Of a stretch of 64,000 nucleotides of DNA, positions 32,746 through 44,692 are shown one piece after another. The DNA is taken from assembly GCA_946902985.2 (NCBI GenBank), contig OX336388.2, positions 1,500,608,545-1,500,672,544 on the forward strand, written 5' to 3'. A model generated the notes under the pieces. It saw nothing but the letters and a program-made list of their open reading frames with translations. It ran no database searches and was not told the DNA's origin. The first letter of the stretch is position 1. Each line of letters opens with the position of its first letter. Both the position numbers and the translations under genes were made by a program. This stretch comes from Meconema thalassinum. Taxonomy: Eukaryota > Arthropoda > Insecta > Orthoptera > Tettigoniidae.

Positions 32746-34909
32746 CATACCTGCCAACTTTTACGGTTTATCCGTAAAATTTACGGAAATTGCAGCATTT
32801 TACGGTTTTACGGATGAACGGTGTCATTTTACGATTTCGCGGAAAAAATTTGAAACGATAATTTACATTCGATAATACCGCCCACTTCCGTACAATCGAT
32901 TGTTTGCGTGGGTCGAAGGCAAGTCCACGATAGTCGATAACTCGTTCTTTGATATGATTCGTACTTATAACCGTGTGATAGTTGTGTCGTCATTTGTGAT
33001 TGAATTTGAAGCCGGGATAACCGTTCTTCCATGTGAATCTTAGGTGTCGACAGGCTCTGCTTCGCATATTCTTTGTTCCGCTCCGTTCGCTCGTTGCGAT
33101 TTAAACCATATTCTTTGACCACGTTAGTTGTTCATTGTTCACGAAGTTGGCGTTCCTTGAATGTTTTCGTCTTTTAAGGTTATGGCATATTTTAATGAAG
33201 CGGTCGAGTTTTTGTGCTATAACTTCGTGCTTCGCAGTTTCCTGTATTCCTTGGACTAATTACATTCGTTCCACGTGTGTGTTTTTTTCTTTCTACCATG
33301 TGCATATTCTTTCTTCACGAGGTTGGCATCGGGGTTTAAGACTTTGTGTGTTTTGACATGTTTTAATGAAGTGTTGGCTGTCTGAAGTGTTTTATGTTAT
33401 AATTTTATGTGACGTTCAGTGATCCAGGTTCCTTTCGATGTTTTAGTAGATATCGAGAATGAACAAATCCAACAAGAAACAGTACTTCCAGACATTTAAA
33501 GAATCATACTCGGTTGATTTTCCGTGCATACTAAAATCAAAAAAGGGAGAAAAATTTGCCTTTTGCACGGTATGTGGGTGTGATATTAATATTGCACATG
33601 GTGGAAAAAACGATTTAAGTAATCATGTGAAGTGCGGTAAACACATTAGTTATGTTAAATCGAAGGAAGATAGCAAGAAAATCAACACCTTTTTTGCTAA
33701 GTCTGGAAACGTTGACAATGACGTAATTAGGGCCGAGTGTCTGTTTACTTCCTTTTTGGTGGAACACAATGTGCCCTTAAGTGCGGCTGATCATGCTGGT
33801 GCTTTATTTAAGATGTTTCCCACATCAGAAGTTGCAAAGAAATATAGTTGTGGTCGCCCGAAAACGACATGTATTGTAAATAAAATGGCAAAAAATGCAT
33901 CATCTGAAGTTGTTAAGTGCCTTCAGAACGGACCGGATACAGATAAATCCCTTTTCTTTTCATCAGTGAGACACTACTTTTATACTGCCTGTGACTACAT
34001 CATCAACAAGTTTCCACTCAAGGATGACGTGTTAAAGAATGCTCAAGTTGCTAGGTTAGACAAAATTGAAGATGCACAGTTATCTTCCATTCGTTTTTTT
34101 CTTGGAAAAGTTTCCTATCATGTTATGCAAGGAAGAGAATGAAACTACAGATGAGGTGGTGAATGAGCTTCAGAGGCAGTTCACAGCTCTTCAGGTAGAT
34201 GACACTTTGGCTGCACATCAAGATGCTGCAAGTGATTCCAGTTGGACACAAATATCAAGAATTCATGGAGCCGATGGACTTCTTAAGTATAACCGAATTT
34301 CTAGAGTATTGCTCTCTATTCTCACCATACCCCATAGCAATGCAGAATGTGAACGTTTTTTTTAGCCTTGTGAAGAAAAATAGAACACAGTTCAGGTCAT
34401 CCATGTCCAATGAATCTCTGGAGTCTATTTCTATTTTGAAGACCAGGAGTTCTGGTCCCTGTTATGACAAAACATTTTCTCAAGACTGTTTGCAGGAAGC
34501 TAAAAAGGCCACAACCATGACTTAAAAGTCGAACTAGCATGTGATTTGCAGTGTGTATTATATTATTTCTTGCCTGTGTTACGTTAAACAAGTTTTATTG
34601 TTTAAAGCCTTTTTCAACTATCGTATATCAGCGTAATCTATCAAGGAAGTCCTGTTATGTCTGCTCCAAACCAATATTCACCACGCCTGCTGCTGATTAA
34701 CATGGATTTCTTCTTGATTGTTATGTTCATCTACAAATTATGTAAGTAGATATGATTTCATTGAAGTATCCTGTTTAAAGCATGAGTTATTGTATTTTGT
34801 AGCCCAGAAGTATTATTATTTTCGTCAAGCCGGGGTATGTCGAAAATCGTTAGATTTTTTGTCGCGCGTGAGTTTTACTGATAGCCCTTTTCAAAAGTTG
34901 GCAGGTATG
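32746..34909 (+). mobile_element. BED-hAT family, copy 2 (6-bp target duplication)
   Basis: The same 17-bp terminal repeats as copy 1, flanked by GTATTG (32740-32745 and 34910-34915). The paralogous uninterrupted LTR at 26831-26842 reads GAGTAGTGCCC where this one has GAGTATTG-element-GTATTGCCC. This demonstrates both the boundaries and the 6-bp duplication, with one substitution. It is longer than copy 1 because it retains the BED-finger region. Confidence 0.95.
33459..34525 (+). pseudogene. Deleted hAT transposase: BED finger plus hATC domain
   Basis: The first frame (33459-34142) encodes a BED-type finger near residues 15-70 (FPCILKSKKGEKFAFCTVCG, DINIAHGG, then NHVKCGKH). This is followed by ECLFTSFLVEHNVPLSAADH and TSEVAKKYSCGRPKTT. 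After VVKCLQNGP it jumps to the C-terminal region, omitting the catalytic core exactly as in copy 1. A one-base shift near 34095 moves reading to the frame of 34066, and another near 34362 to that of 34199, which carries RTQFRSSMSNESLESISILK of the hATC domain. It retains DNA-binding and dimerisation parts but no DDE core, so it is non-autonomous. Confidence 0.85.
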
Positions 34910-35728
34910 GTATTGCCCTTATTCCAGGATTTCAGACACTACAAGAGAACATCGAGGAATACAACGGGTCTTCAGGTTTAACCTGTTGAGTGGAGTCTGG
35001 AGCGTACCCTAGAGGTCCACAATTTCACTGGCTGAATGAAATGAAAGAACAAGGGGAAACTTAAGTTGGTTTTGTGCCCTTTCCAAAATGTTATCTTCAA
35101 AGCTTTACCTTATTTTCTTGGGACTCCGGGAAGATCACGAGGCATCTTCCCGGAAGAACACGAGGCATCTTCCCGGAGCCCAGCACAACATGACTCGACT
35201 GTGCTGGCTATAATCTCCCGATAGAGCTTCTTTCTGCTGCAGTCCAGCACTTACGCGCCAAACGCGTCACTCGCACACAGTTCAGCCAACCTAACAGAGG
35301 GACGAAACGACTCGGGCTGTCGAGCACACAATGGAGTGCAATTTGTTCCAAGTTGGCATCATTGGTACTGACCAACTGGGCGTTGCCAAGCGTAGTGGTT
35401 TACTGCGCGTTGGCCCAATGCGATGTTGCTGGTTGGTTGACGACTCTGCAAGGTTTAGCGTGAGAATTGAAGCTTTTCACATTTCCCACAGGGCTGTCCA
35501 CTGTTAGTAGGGTTATACAAAGTACAGTTGATGGTCCAATTCCAGATTTGGAATTAAATGGTAGGGGGAACAATGGTTTTCTTAATTCCCTTAGGGTTAC
35601 ACAATCTGCAGGGATGCACAACCACAAGTCTACGGTTTTGCAAAGTTCAGGTCCAAGGTTGGATGAATAAATCCTCCCGGGTTCGAATGTCAATTTGTCC
35701 CTTGTGACAATGCAATTGGCACAGACGT

Positions 35729-36257
35729 AATCAAGAATGTGCCAATACTTAGAATGTGGATGCATCCATGTGGTCTTGAAGTGGTCAGGTAATCGGAATT
35801 GAGTGTTGGTGATGAAGAGTTCCATGTTCTGCACAAAGACCAAGAAGAAGGAGTCCATTGGGATTACAGTTTCCAAGACCTTGTTTACCCATCACATTTT
35901 GCCATAGCCGGTTATCTTTCCCAACTCTTGCATTGAAATCACCAAGGAGTAAGAGCTTATCTGTCGATAGTACCTTGGAGATGATTGTGCCAAGCTGGTG
36001 ATAGAACTGACCCTTAACTTCATCATCGGCCTTTAAAGTTGGAGCATAGGCAAACATGAGAGTCATTAATGAACCTTCCGAGAGTGGAATGCGGAGAGAC
36101 ATAAGTATTTCGCTGATTGCAGTGGGAGTAATTTGGTAATCATTAACTAGATTGGTCTTTACAGCGAATCCTACACCATGAATACGACATTCTCCCTCCT
36201 TTCCCTTCCAGAAGATGGTATAAGCTGATCCAAACTCAGGAACTTTTCCTTCAATGG
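35729..36257 (-). pseudogene. LINE ORF2, endonuclease part
   Basis: Upstream half of the LINE whose remainder is at 24228-26773. Minus-strand motifs: EGKVPEFGSAYTIFWKGKEG, GVGFAVKTNLVNDYQI, LMFAYAPT, LLLLGDFNARVGKD (catalytic Asp/Asn) and ITNTQFRLPDHFKTTWMHPH, ending in HILDYV at the LTR junction. Reading continues beyond the LTR element in the endonuclease, with one stop. The N-terminal start is missing: homology ends near 36257, so the LINE is 5'-truncated. It is frameshifted near 35860. Confidence 0.9.
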
Positions 36258-36295
36258 ACAACCAACATACACTGTATGTACAGTACATACTTAAT

Positions 36296-37100
36296 AGTCC
36301 TCTTATCTCCATACAAAATTTCAGTTTGAGTAGCTTAAATAGTTTTGGAGATCTTGTGAACCGGCGAAATATATCTCATGGACGCCATGTTGGGTTGTTT
36401 CATATACAGGCTATAAAATTATTTACCAGCAGATGAATATTATAATGGAGGTTCATTATACCAATCTACATTTCTATCGCTTTCTTAGGAAACAAGAAAT
36501 AAAACCGTGATTTTAAAAATATTGCACAGCTGCCATTTTTAAGTTCTCATAGAATTAAATTAGACGTCAGTATATTAAGTCTTGTATGCAGATATACCAT
36601 GTCAAGTTTCACAGCGCTCGGACGATTAAGTCGCAAGAAAAATCCATTTACCGTAAATATTTAAAATTCCTGTCACTGCCATCTTAGTTTTGTGCTCATC
36701 AGGTTATTGAAAGTCCCACAGTTGAACTTATTTTATTGGCCTCTATCAACATACAACATTTCAGTTTGATAGTTATAATATATTCGTAGATATTGAGAAC
36801 CGGTGAATTATTTTGAATGATCGCCATGTTGGATTGGTCTATATGTAGGCCATATAATGATGTACCAGTAGATGAAGAGTATTGCGTTGGTTCATTAAAC
36901 AAGCGTTCACTTTGATAGCTTGATTAGGACACAAAAATAAAACATTTAACTGTAAAATTAGCTCAGCCGCTATTTTGAGATTATGAAAACAATTGAATTA
37001 AATTAGATACTAGTAGATTAAATCCTGTATAGACCTATACATTTACCGTACCAAGCGTCACTGCGCTCTGATGATTAAAGTCCAGTCTTTCTAATGTAGT
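36296..37100 (+). repeat. Two diverged direct repeats, period about 439 bp
   Basis: Segments starting about 36296 and 36735 share in order: ACAAxATTTCAGTTTGA, AGAT.TTG.GAACCGG, CGCCATGTTGG, CCAG.AGATGAA, TTCATTA, AATAAAAC and AATTAAATTAGA. They are strongly diverged and contain no ORF. They lie just beyond the 5' truncation of the LINE. Confidence 0.75.
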
Positions 37101-37250
37101 AAAATATCAATACTTTGGCAATGTTTAACTAAATCATGCAAACATAATTGACGTCAGAAAAGTTGGATGGCGCAGCCACGCGGTAGAATATTGAAGCTGT
37201 AGCATTGTGACTGGTGAGGTTTATTTAGATGGTGAAGCATTGACGTCGCG
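37101..37250. other. Possible 5' end of the THAP unit
   Basis: AATTGACGTCAGAAA near 37146 resembles the complement of sequence near 38718 (TTTCGGACGTCAATATT), hinting at short inverted termini around the THAP ORF. Too weak to assign an element. Confidence 0.25.
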
Positions 37251-37690
37251 ATGGAAACAGAAATAAATTTGTCGAATTCGAGGAGGTACTGCTCTGTATA
37301 CGGTTGCAAATCATATAAAACGGGTACGCAATATCTTCACTACTTTCCTGTACAAAAAGTTCAGAGAGAAAGATGGGCTTGGGCGCTGTCAATTGGAAAA
37401 CGTGTTACATGTTACATGACAGTGTGCAGTCTGCATTTTTGTGAAGACGACTTCTTTCCACCGGTACTGCTGATTATTGATAGTTATTTTCTCTAATTTG
37501 TATTCACATGGATTTAGCTACATCAAAAATACTGATAAACTTGCAGCCTATTACTTCTGCGCCGTACACAGAATGTAATCTGCTCTTCGTAAACTCATTT
37601 TAGGGGTTCTTCCGATTGACCATAGCCGAATGGTTAGAAAACTTCAGAAAAATGCTGTTCCTAGCCTTAATTTGCCAGATAATTTATATT
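37251..37690 (+). pseudogene. THAP-domain protein, probably two exons (P-like element or host gene)
   Basis: From the ATG at 37251 the frame reads YCSVYGCKSYKTGTQYLHYF, then RERWAWALSIGKR and VCSLHFCEDDFFPP. This is a C2CH THAP finger with the Cys pair near residues 13-18, the conserved Trp and the final Cys-His. A donor at 37464 (CCG|GTACTG) and an acceptor at 37601-37603 (TTTTAG) join it in phase to RMVRKLQKNAVPSLNLP, the AVPSLNLP block seen after many THAP domains. Translation then stops. THAP fingers bind DNA in P-element transposases and host regulators; nothing here discriminates, and the rest of the protein is absent. Confidence 0.6.
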
Positions 37691-38779
37691 CTTGCCTTTG
37701 AACAGCAAGTATGTAGGTCATTGAAGTATGATTTGGCTTCAATTGTGTTTTTGGCTATGATCTCCCTACTGTTGAATTTAGTTAATTAAAATGTAAAATC
37801 TTAGTTTTAAGTACCGGTTTGGTGACCCATCATCCCAAGCAGGCCGGTAACACCTATACTACTCAGGCAGATAGGTCACTTAGCCGTAATTTTGAAGTTA
37901 TAGTGATGTTAAGTATACATGCGGTAATGCAGCAGGAGACCGGATCGGCCTAGGCTATCCTAACTTTAATTAGTTCCCATTTCAGGGTTTTTCAGTTTTG
38001 AGTGCGAATAGTTGGTTTGAAAGTTGTGCAACAGTAAGGAGAGTAAGTTTTGTATAGGTTTTAATTGGTATTATGGTTTATGTCGAGCTGAGGAGTGAAT
38101 TTGGTGTAGTTTTTGATCTGTTCCGGTTGCTTATGACAAGTTCAAATGGAGACTCCAGCTTTGTTAAATATCTGTATTTTAAATATTTAATTAAATATAT
38201 TGATAAAGAGGATGCCTTCATTTTAACTTGCCTGTGGCAAGAGATTAATAAATTAATATTCTTGCCTTTGAACAGCAAGTATGTAGGTCAATATTTGCAA
38301 TATTTAAGTATGATTTGAGCATCCCAAGTAACGCTTCTTGGAACCCAAAACATTCATGCAAATTCAGGGTTGCTTGATTGAATTTATTATCAGGGAGTCG
38401 TCCTTTGTGTTATGTGAGATTGATATATTGTGAAATTAATAAAAACATCGATGCCGCTAGGCTTCCAGGTACAGGCTTCATTATGTAACAGCAGACAGTA
38501 AATTAACTATCTACATGTGGGTAATATTTTTAATTGGTAGTAATTAGGCACTGCATTTAAATTGATTATAAAAATATTTCTATTAATGAAAGAAAATATG
38601 TAGTATTTTGCCATCATAAATTAGAAGCCATAACAAACTCACACCCAATTACTTCACGTCACTATCTCGCCGCCATATTGCAAACAGCTGACCGTAAGCT
38701 CCTCCCCCGTTTCGGACGTCAATATTACTATTCTGTATGAATTAATATTGGAATAACATTATAAACACTTTCTGTTTGC
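37691..38779. other. No gene recognised; contains a 40-bp duplication
   Basis: 37681-37720 and 38251-38290 share AATT(T/A)ATATTCTTGCCTTTG followed by AACAGCAAGTATGTAGGTCA. The 81-codon frame 38073-38318 matches no known family. The remainder is AT-rich without clear boundaries. Confidence 0.45.
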
Positions 38780-38925
38780 AAGAGTTTAGTGCTTTTCAGT
38801 CGGTCAACACGAATGTACCCAAAAGAGATGGGTTATTAATCTCATGTAATTTATTTCAGGATTAGGGCATAACCCATCTCTTTTGGGTACATTCGTGTTG
38901 ACCGACTGAAAAGCACTAAACTCTT
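38780..38925. repeat. Perfect palindrome, 57-bp arms, repeat family around CAGTCGGTCAACAC
   Basis: 38780-38836 and 38869-38925 are perfect reverse complements around a 32-bp loop. The arm includes TTTTCAGTCGGTCAACACGA. TTTCAGTCGGTCAACAC recurs near 46552 and 51288. The adjoining stretch GTTTACTAAGGCAACACTGA (38925-38944) recurs inverted near 51252-51270, so this is a dispersed repeat, probably a fold-back MITE. Confidence 0.85.
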
Positions 38926-39050
38926 GTTTACTAAGGCAACACTGAAAATATGGCTTCAAACACCACAACTTTCTGTTTGTCTAAATGGCATTGAAGATTA
39001 ATTTTTCTTAAATTGAAAATAGTGAACTTTTTTTTCTTTTTCTAGCAGTT

Positions 39051-39202
39051 GCCTTACACTTATACTTTTAAACTCTTCTATGACATCTTCCTTCGCACGC
39101 TTTTTATCATATTCAACATTATTGTGGCCTTACACTTTTACTTTTAAGCTCTTCTATGACATCTTCCTTCGCACGATTTTTATCATATTCAACATTATTC
39201 TG
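39051..39202 (+). repeat. 76-bp tandem duplication
   Basis: Two adjacent units start at 39051 and 39127; each contains CTTCTATGACATCTTCCTTC and TTATCATATTCAACATTATT with few differences. On the minus strand the units can be read as lysine-rich peptide, but no family is recognised. Confidence 0.9.
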
Positions 39203-39860
39203 GGAACAGCCAATTTCAAAGTACTATAGTCTTCATAGTTAATATTTAGGTAATCTGCCATTACAATGTTAACAAGGATGGAGTATGCAACATTTCTTTC
39301 CCTTAAACTCATATTTGTTTTAAGTGGATTATGCAACTTTACTCTGGGGACATATTCAGCTGGTGAGATTAATCTCTTTTCGATACCCTTGGGTTTGTTT
39401 GAGATACAGAATGGTCCTTCTGAGTATTACCTGTGATAATCTTATATTTGAAGTAAATAATGTTTTTTTTATCCCGGATCTGGAAGACTTGCTATGCATG
39501 AACTGAGTAATACTTCATGCAGAATTGTTGTAGTTCGTCATCAGTTGCAAAAATATCTCTCCTGAGTCCAGCAGTCTTTATATTATTTAGATCTTTCGTC
39601 ACTCGTTCTTTGACAATCGGATGGTCTGATGTTTGGTATTATTGGTAGTCTAATATTCTCTCTCTTTGCCTCCGTTTGTCATTATCTTAAATATATGCTA
39701 TGAATTCTGCTTATTTAATGATTAAGTAGTACTTGACCTTGAGTAGAGTAAATAGAGTTTTGCAAGCCTAGTACAGACTGTTTGCCTCGTTTGCTTTTAT
39801 TTCAGAGAATATCCCCATCCATACATTTAACTACATCTCAACCTTTGTTCATCCTCTTAG
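39203..39860 (+). other. Upstream intron sequence of Rpt2, no other gene
   Basis: No preceding Rpt2 exon (Walker B or AAA N-part) was found here. The stretch ends in a pyrimidine-containing acceptor, CCTCTTAG. Other frames are short and unrecognised. Confidence 0.45.
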
Positions 39861-41269
<1,409 letters not shown>

Positions 41270-41553
41270 CAATCAATGGTGCGTTAGATTGTAGGAACAC
41301 TCACCAATACATTTTGCTGCAGTGAAAGGACCCTTATACAATTGAAAGAATTGGTGCATTTCTTTCTTTTGAGCTGACAAAGGAAAAGGAACCTTAAGCA
41401 TTACATTATCACCTACTTGTAAAACACCTAATTTAGTCCTCTAAAGAAAATCCCTCCTTGGCTTGTCCCTCACCATCCTTCTCCTGCTTGGCGAGCAAGT
41501 TGCGTAACCAATGTACCTCTTCACAAAACAACACCGTGCCTCACACCCATCAC
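41270..41553 (-). pseudogene. Retrotransposon integrase C-terminal fragment
   Basis: The minus strand reads LGVLQVGDNVMLKVPFPLSA, then KKEMHQFFQLYKGPFTAAKC (about 41300-41450). This resembles the C-terminal barrel of LTR-retrotransposon integrases (VGDxVxxK...F..YxGPF). Similar-quality flank continues on the far side of the hAT insertion (46328-46500), also minus strand, but without a clear motif. It is a short, decayed piece in which the hAT element landed. Confidence 0.5.
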
Positions 41554-42037
41554 CAGGGGCGTAGCTACAATGGGGCAAGCGGGGCCCCCGAGGTTAGGGG
41601 GCCCCCAAACCCTAAAAGAAAAAATTCTAAATAAACAAGTATTAATAAATAAAAGTAGTACTAGAAAACATATTTGAGAATTCAATTTAGTTCAGGGGAT
41701 TGTACGGAACTACCGGTACGCGTCTAAACGTGTGTTTAGAAATTAGTCACGTTCAGTGCAATCTGTATGTAAGATATATCCATTCGTTTGTGTGGTATTC
41801 TATGAGTATTTTTGATAGCCGGGCGCCCGACCCAGGCGCTGGACAGAGAATAATGCATTGTTCCTCATTCAGCGCATGACCATGACTCATCGTTCCACCG
41901 CTTCCCCCTCCACTGCGACATCACACCACAGCAATGCACAGTAGCAGTAGTGTAGTTGGTAAGTCGCCACAGCGGTTCCCGGTTAAGTGACTGAAATTAA
42001 GTTGTGGCTTGCGTTGTGCTATTTTTTTTACGACGCT

Positions 42038-44285
42038 ATGAAACGTACTTATGAAAGTGGAGCTAAAAAAGGAAGGATAAAAGAAAAGAGAAGAGACGGT
42101 TCGTGCTTGTACTAAATCGTTAACTTCATGGTTGCACCTTCAAACCCAATCAGGTTTAGAGTACGTTTCGGCGCAGAAACAAGATCGAAACGAAGTGTTA
42201 TAAGTTGTTAAGCACAGTAAGATTATTTTTATTATGAGTTCCATTAACAATTTGGTCAGGACGTAATATTTTATAACAAACTAATATATTATGTTAATAT
42301 TATATAAAGCATAGAAAGTGTGATAAAAGCAAACATTGGAGCGTTTGCGAATTGCGACGGTTGATTCACTTCACTTGGACTTAGGACATTTGTTTGTTTT
42401 TCACTTCACATTAAAATCACACTGTATCGGGTATACAGTATGCACCGTTTCAATGGACGACTGTCATTGGTGACACAGTCTTTTTGTCCCGTTAACCAAC
42501 CAATAATCAGTTAGTTGGCTTAGTTCAACAGTTAATTGAATCTGTTTCTACAAATAAAACACTGCAATCAACTATGAACCACTACACTAAATTGTATTGC
42601 TCAATATTATTCACTACGTATTTTTTTCAGATGTTGACGCTCATCAACAGTCTGAAGTACATACAATCAATGTTCCGACCTCTCATAGTGGCCCTTCATG
42701 TCTTGATCAGCCAGTCGATAATAACAAGGACGCAGTAAGCTTGACTGACACTGGACAGGCTGAAAATTATGTTTTGGAAGACAAAATTGAATTTCCCAGT
42801 CCCATCAATAATCCTGAAATGAAAAGGTTAATCCATAGCGTCAGGACCTTGTCGACCTTGTGGTCCCTTTCCAAAACAGCCTGATGGACGAGGAAGTAAA
42901 AGATCATTTTCAACTAATTACTACAGTTTTATATCAGGTTCTGGGATAAAATGTAACAGACTCTGGCTTTGCCATTCGCAAAAGTTAGACCGTGTCTACT
43001 GTCAACCACGTTGGCTGTTCCCACAACATTCAGAGAACACTTTCGGTAGTACGGGACTTAACGACTGGAAACATCTTTCTGATAGAATTGACACTCATGA
43101 ACAATCGGATGACCACATATTTTCTTGTGTTGTATTTGAGAAATGGAGGAATGATGAAACAATGAGTGATGCTTTAGAAAAAGAGTTAAAAGAAGAGAAA
43201 AATTTCCGGTGGAACGTTCTAGAAAGAATAGTTAATGTTTCATTAACTTTGGCCACCTGTAACCTTGCTTTCCGCGGAAGAAGTAATAAAATGGAAGATC
43301 CAAATAAAGGAAATTCCTTTTCTATAATAGAACTTCTGTCTGACTATGACGCTGTCCTAAAAACCGTTTTGCAAAAGTCAGCAGGAAGTGTAAAATATTT
43401 AAGCCCTAGCATCAAAAATGAAGTTATTTCTTTGATGGCAAATGAAGTACTGAAAGAAATCAAATTTGAAATATAGATCTCTCCTTTTTTCTCTGTTATT
43501 ATGGATACAACTCAGGATATAAGTAAAGTTGATCAGTTAAGTAAAGTTTTCAGGTAGGAACGTCAAAGTGGTAAATGATGAAAAAAAAATAAACCCAAAG
43601 AAATAAAGATTTGCGAGACGTTTACTTCTTTTACAAAAGTTGAAGATCAAAGTGCATTTGGTTTGGCAAGTAAAATAGTGGAATCTATTAAAGATAAAGA
43701 TTGAAAAAATGTCGTGGCCAAGGTTATGACGGCGCAAGCGTAATGAGTGGGGTATACAATGGAGTGCAGAAAAAGATTCAAGAAGTTGCACCACATGCAT
43801 ATTTTGTACATTGTGCAAGTCACAATTTAAATCTGGTGTTGAAAGACGCTGTAGAAGCCAATCGTGAAATATCACCGTTTTTTGAGGATGTAAAAAATGT
43901 CTACAACTTTTTTGGACACAGTATCAAACACTGGCTGGTGAAAGCATTTTTTTTTATAAAATTAAGCAAATGTCGACTGTTAAGCAACTGATAGGCCTCC
44001 TCTACATTGAAAATCGCATTCTGGTTGCAAGCTATTCTGACGTGTCTACTGCTTGTTTTATGTTCTTTACTGTACCTATCACAGTGGCTAAAGCAGAAAG
44101 ATCTTTTTCCAAGCTGAAAATTATCAAGTCCTACCTAAGAAGCACAATGAGTTAAGAACGTTTAAGTGGGTTGGCCCCTTTATCGATTGAAAATGAAAGA
44201 GCTCGAAAACTTAACTTCTCACATGTAATTAACATGTTTGCAGATGCAAAGAGTAGGAAAAAAGTTTTGTGTAAATTTAGTTAGT
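42038..44285 (+). pseudogene. ZMYM1-like hAT transposase
   Basis: The first exon starts MKRTYESGAKKGRIKEKRRD at 42038 and continues frameshifted (KSLTSWL-like). A second exon starts after the acceptor TTTTTTCAG near 42631. The second exon runs through INNPEMKRL, a TTF-type zinc-finger remnant in shifted frames and WRNDETMSDALEKELKEEKN, then VNVSLTLATCNLAFRG. Next come CRGQGYDGASVMSGVYNGVQ and HCASHNLNLVLKDA of the RNase-H-like core, then the hATC motif TVPITVAKAERSFSKLKIIK near 44070. There are several stops, frameshifts and deletions between the core and the hATC domain. Family members catalyse cut-and-paste transposition; this copy is dead. Confidence 0.85.
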
Positions 44286-44692
44286 TGATAAGTTTATTTG
44301 TTTTAAATAGTTCGTTTAATAATAATAACTCAACAATTTCTTTTGTTAACATTGAGTAACAAATTATAGATTTATTTTATTTCAAGTTATTTGTATTACA
44401 TTTATAATTTAGAGCTTTCGGCCTGGCGTGTATTTTATTTTTAAAGCCTATTACTTCATAGACGATCCTATCTTTCCCTTTTGTTTTCTACTCTAGCTTC
44501 ATAATTGTCAGTAATAAAAGAACAAATATGTGTATTTATAATATATTTTTAAATGCAGTTTTCTTCTCTTTCTAATTGATATTTGTGTAGACGTAGTTTT
44601 CTTACTACGATATCACAATATCACAAATTGAAAAGCTATAGCTATTATTTATCATAATTATTTAGGACATTTTATGGAGCCAACCGCCAAAG

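Larger units (their letters stand above)
26779..35723 (-). mobile_element. Large non-coding LTR retrotransposon (LARD-like)
   Basis: Two direct long terminal repeats (26779-27784 and 32692-35723, the latter enlarged by a nested hAT) start TG and end CA. The whole element is flanked by GACGT (26774-26778 and 35724-35728), and the LINE endonuclease frame is continuous across the site. Minus orientation is favoured: a purine tract (minus-strand GGGGGCGGAGGA) precedes the left LTR and GGTATCAGAGCAGTGG follows the right LTR as a possible primer-binding site. No gag, protease, reverse transcriptase or integrase motif was found in the 4.9-kb interior, so it would depend on enzymes supplied in trans. 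Confidence 0.85.
32692..35723 (-). repeat. Right LTR (5' LTR in element orientation), interrupted
   Basis: Begins TGTATCGCAACC and ends GGCACA. After removal of the BED-hAT insertion (32746-34909 plus one 6-bp duplication) about 860 bp remain, matching the left LTR apart from a deletion of about 170 bp and a local 20-odd-bp duplication near 35130-35175. In LTR elements this copy would carry the promoter; no functional evidence is visible. Confidence 0.9.
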
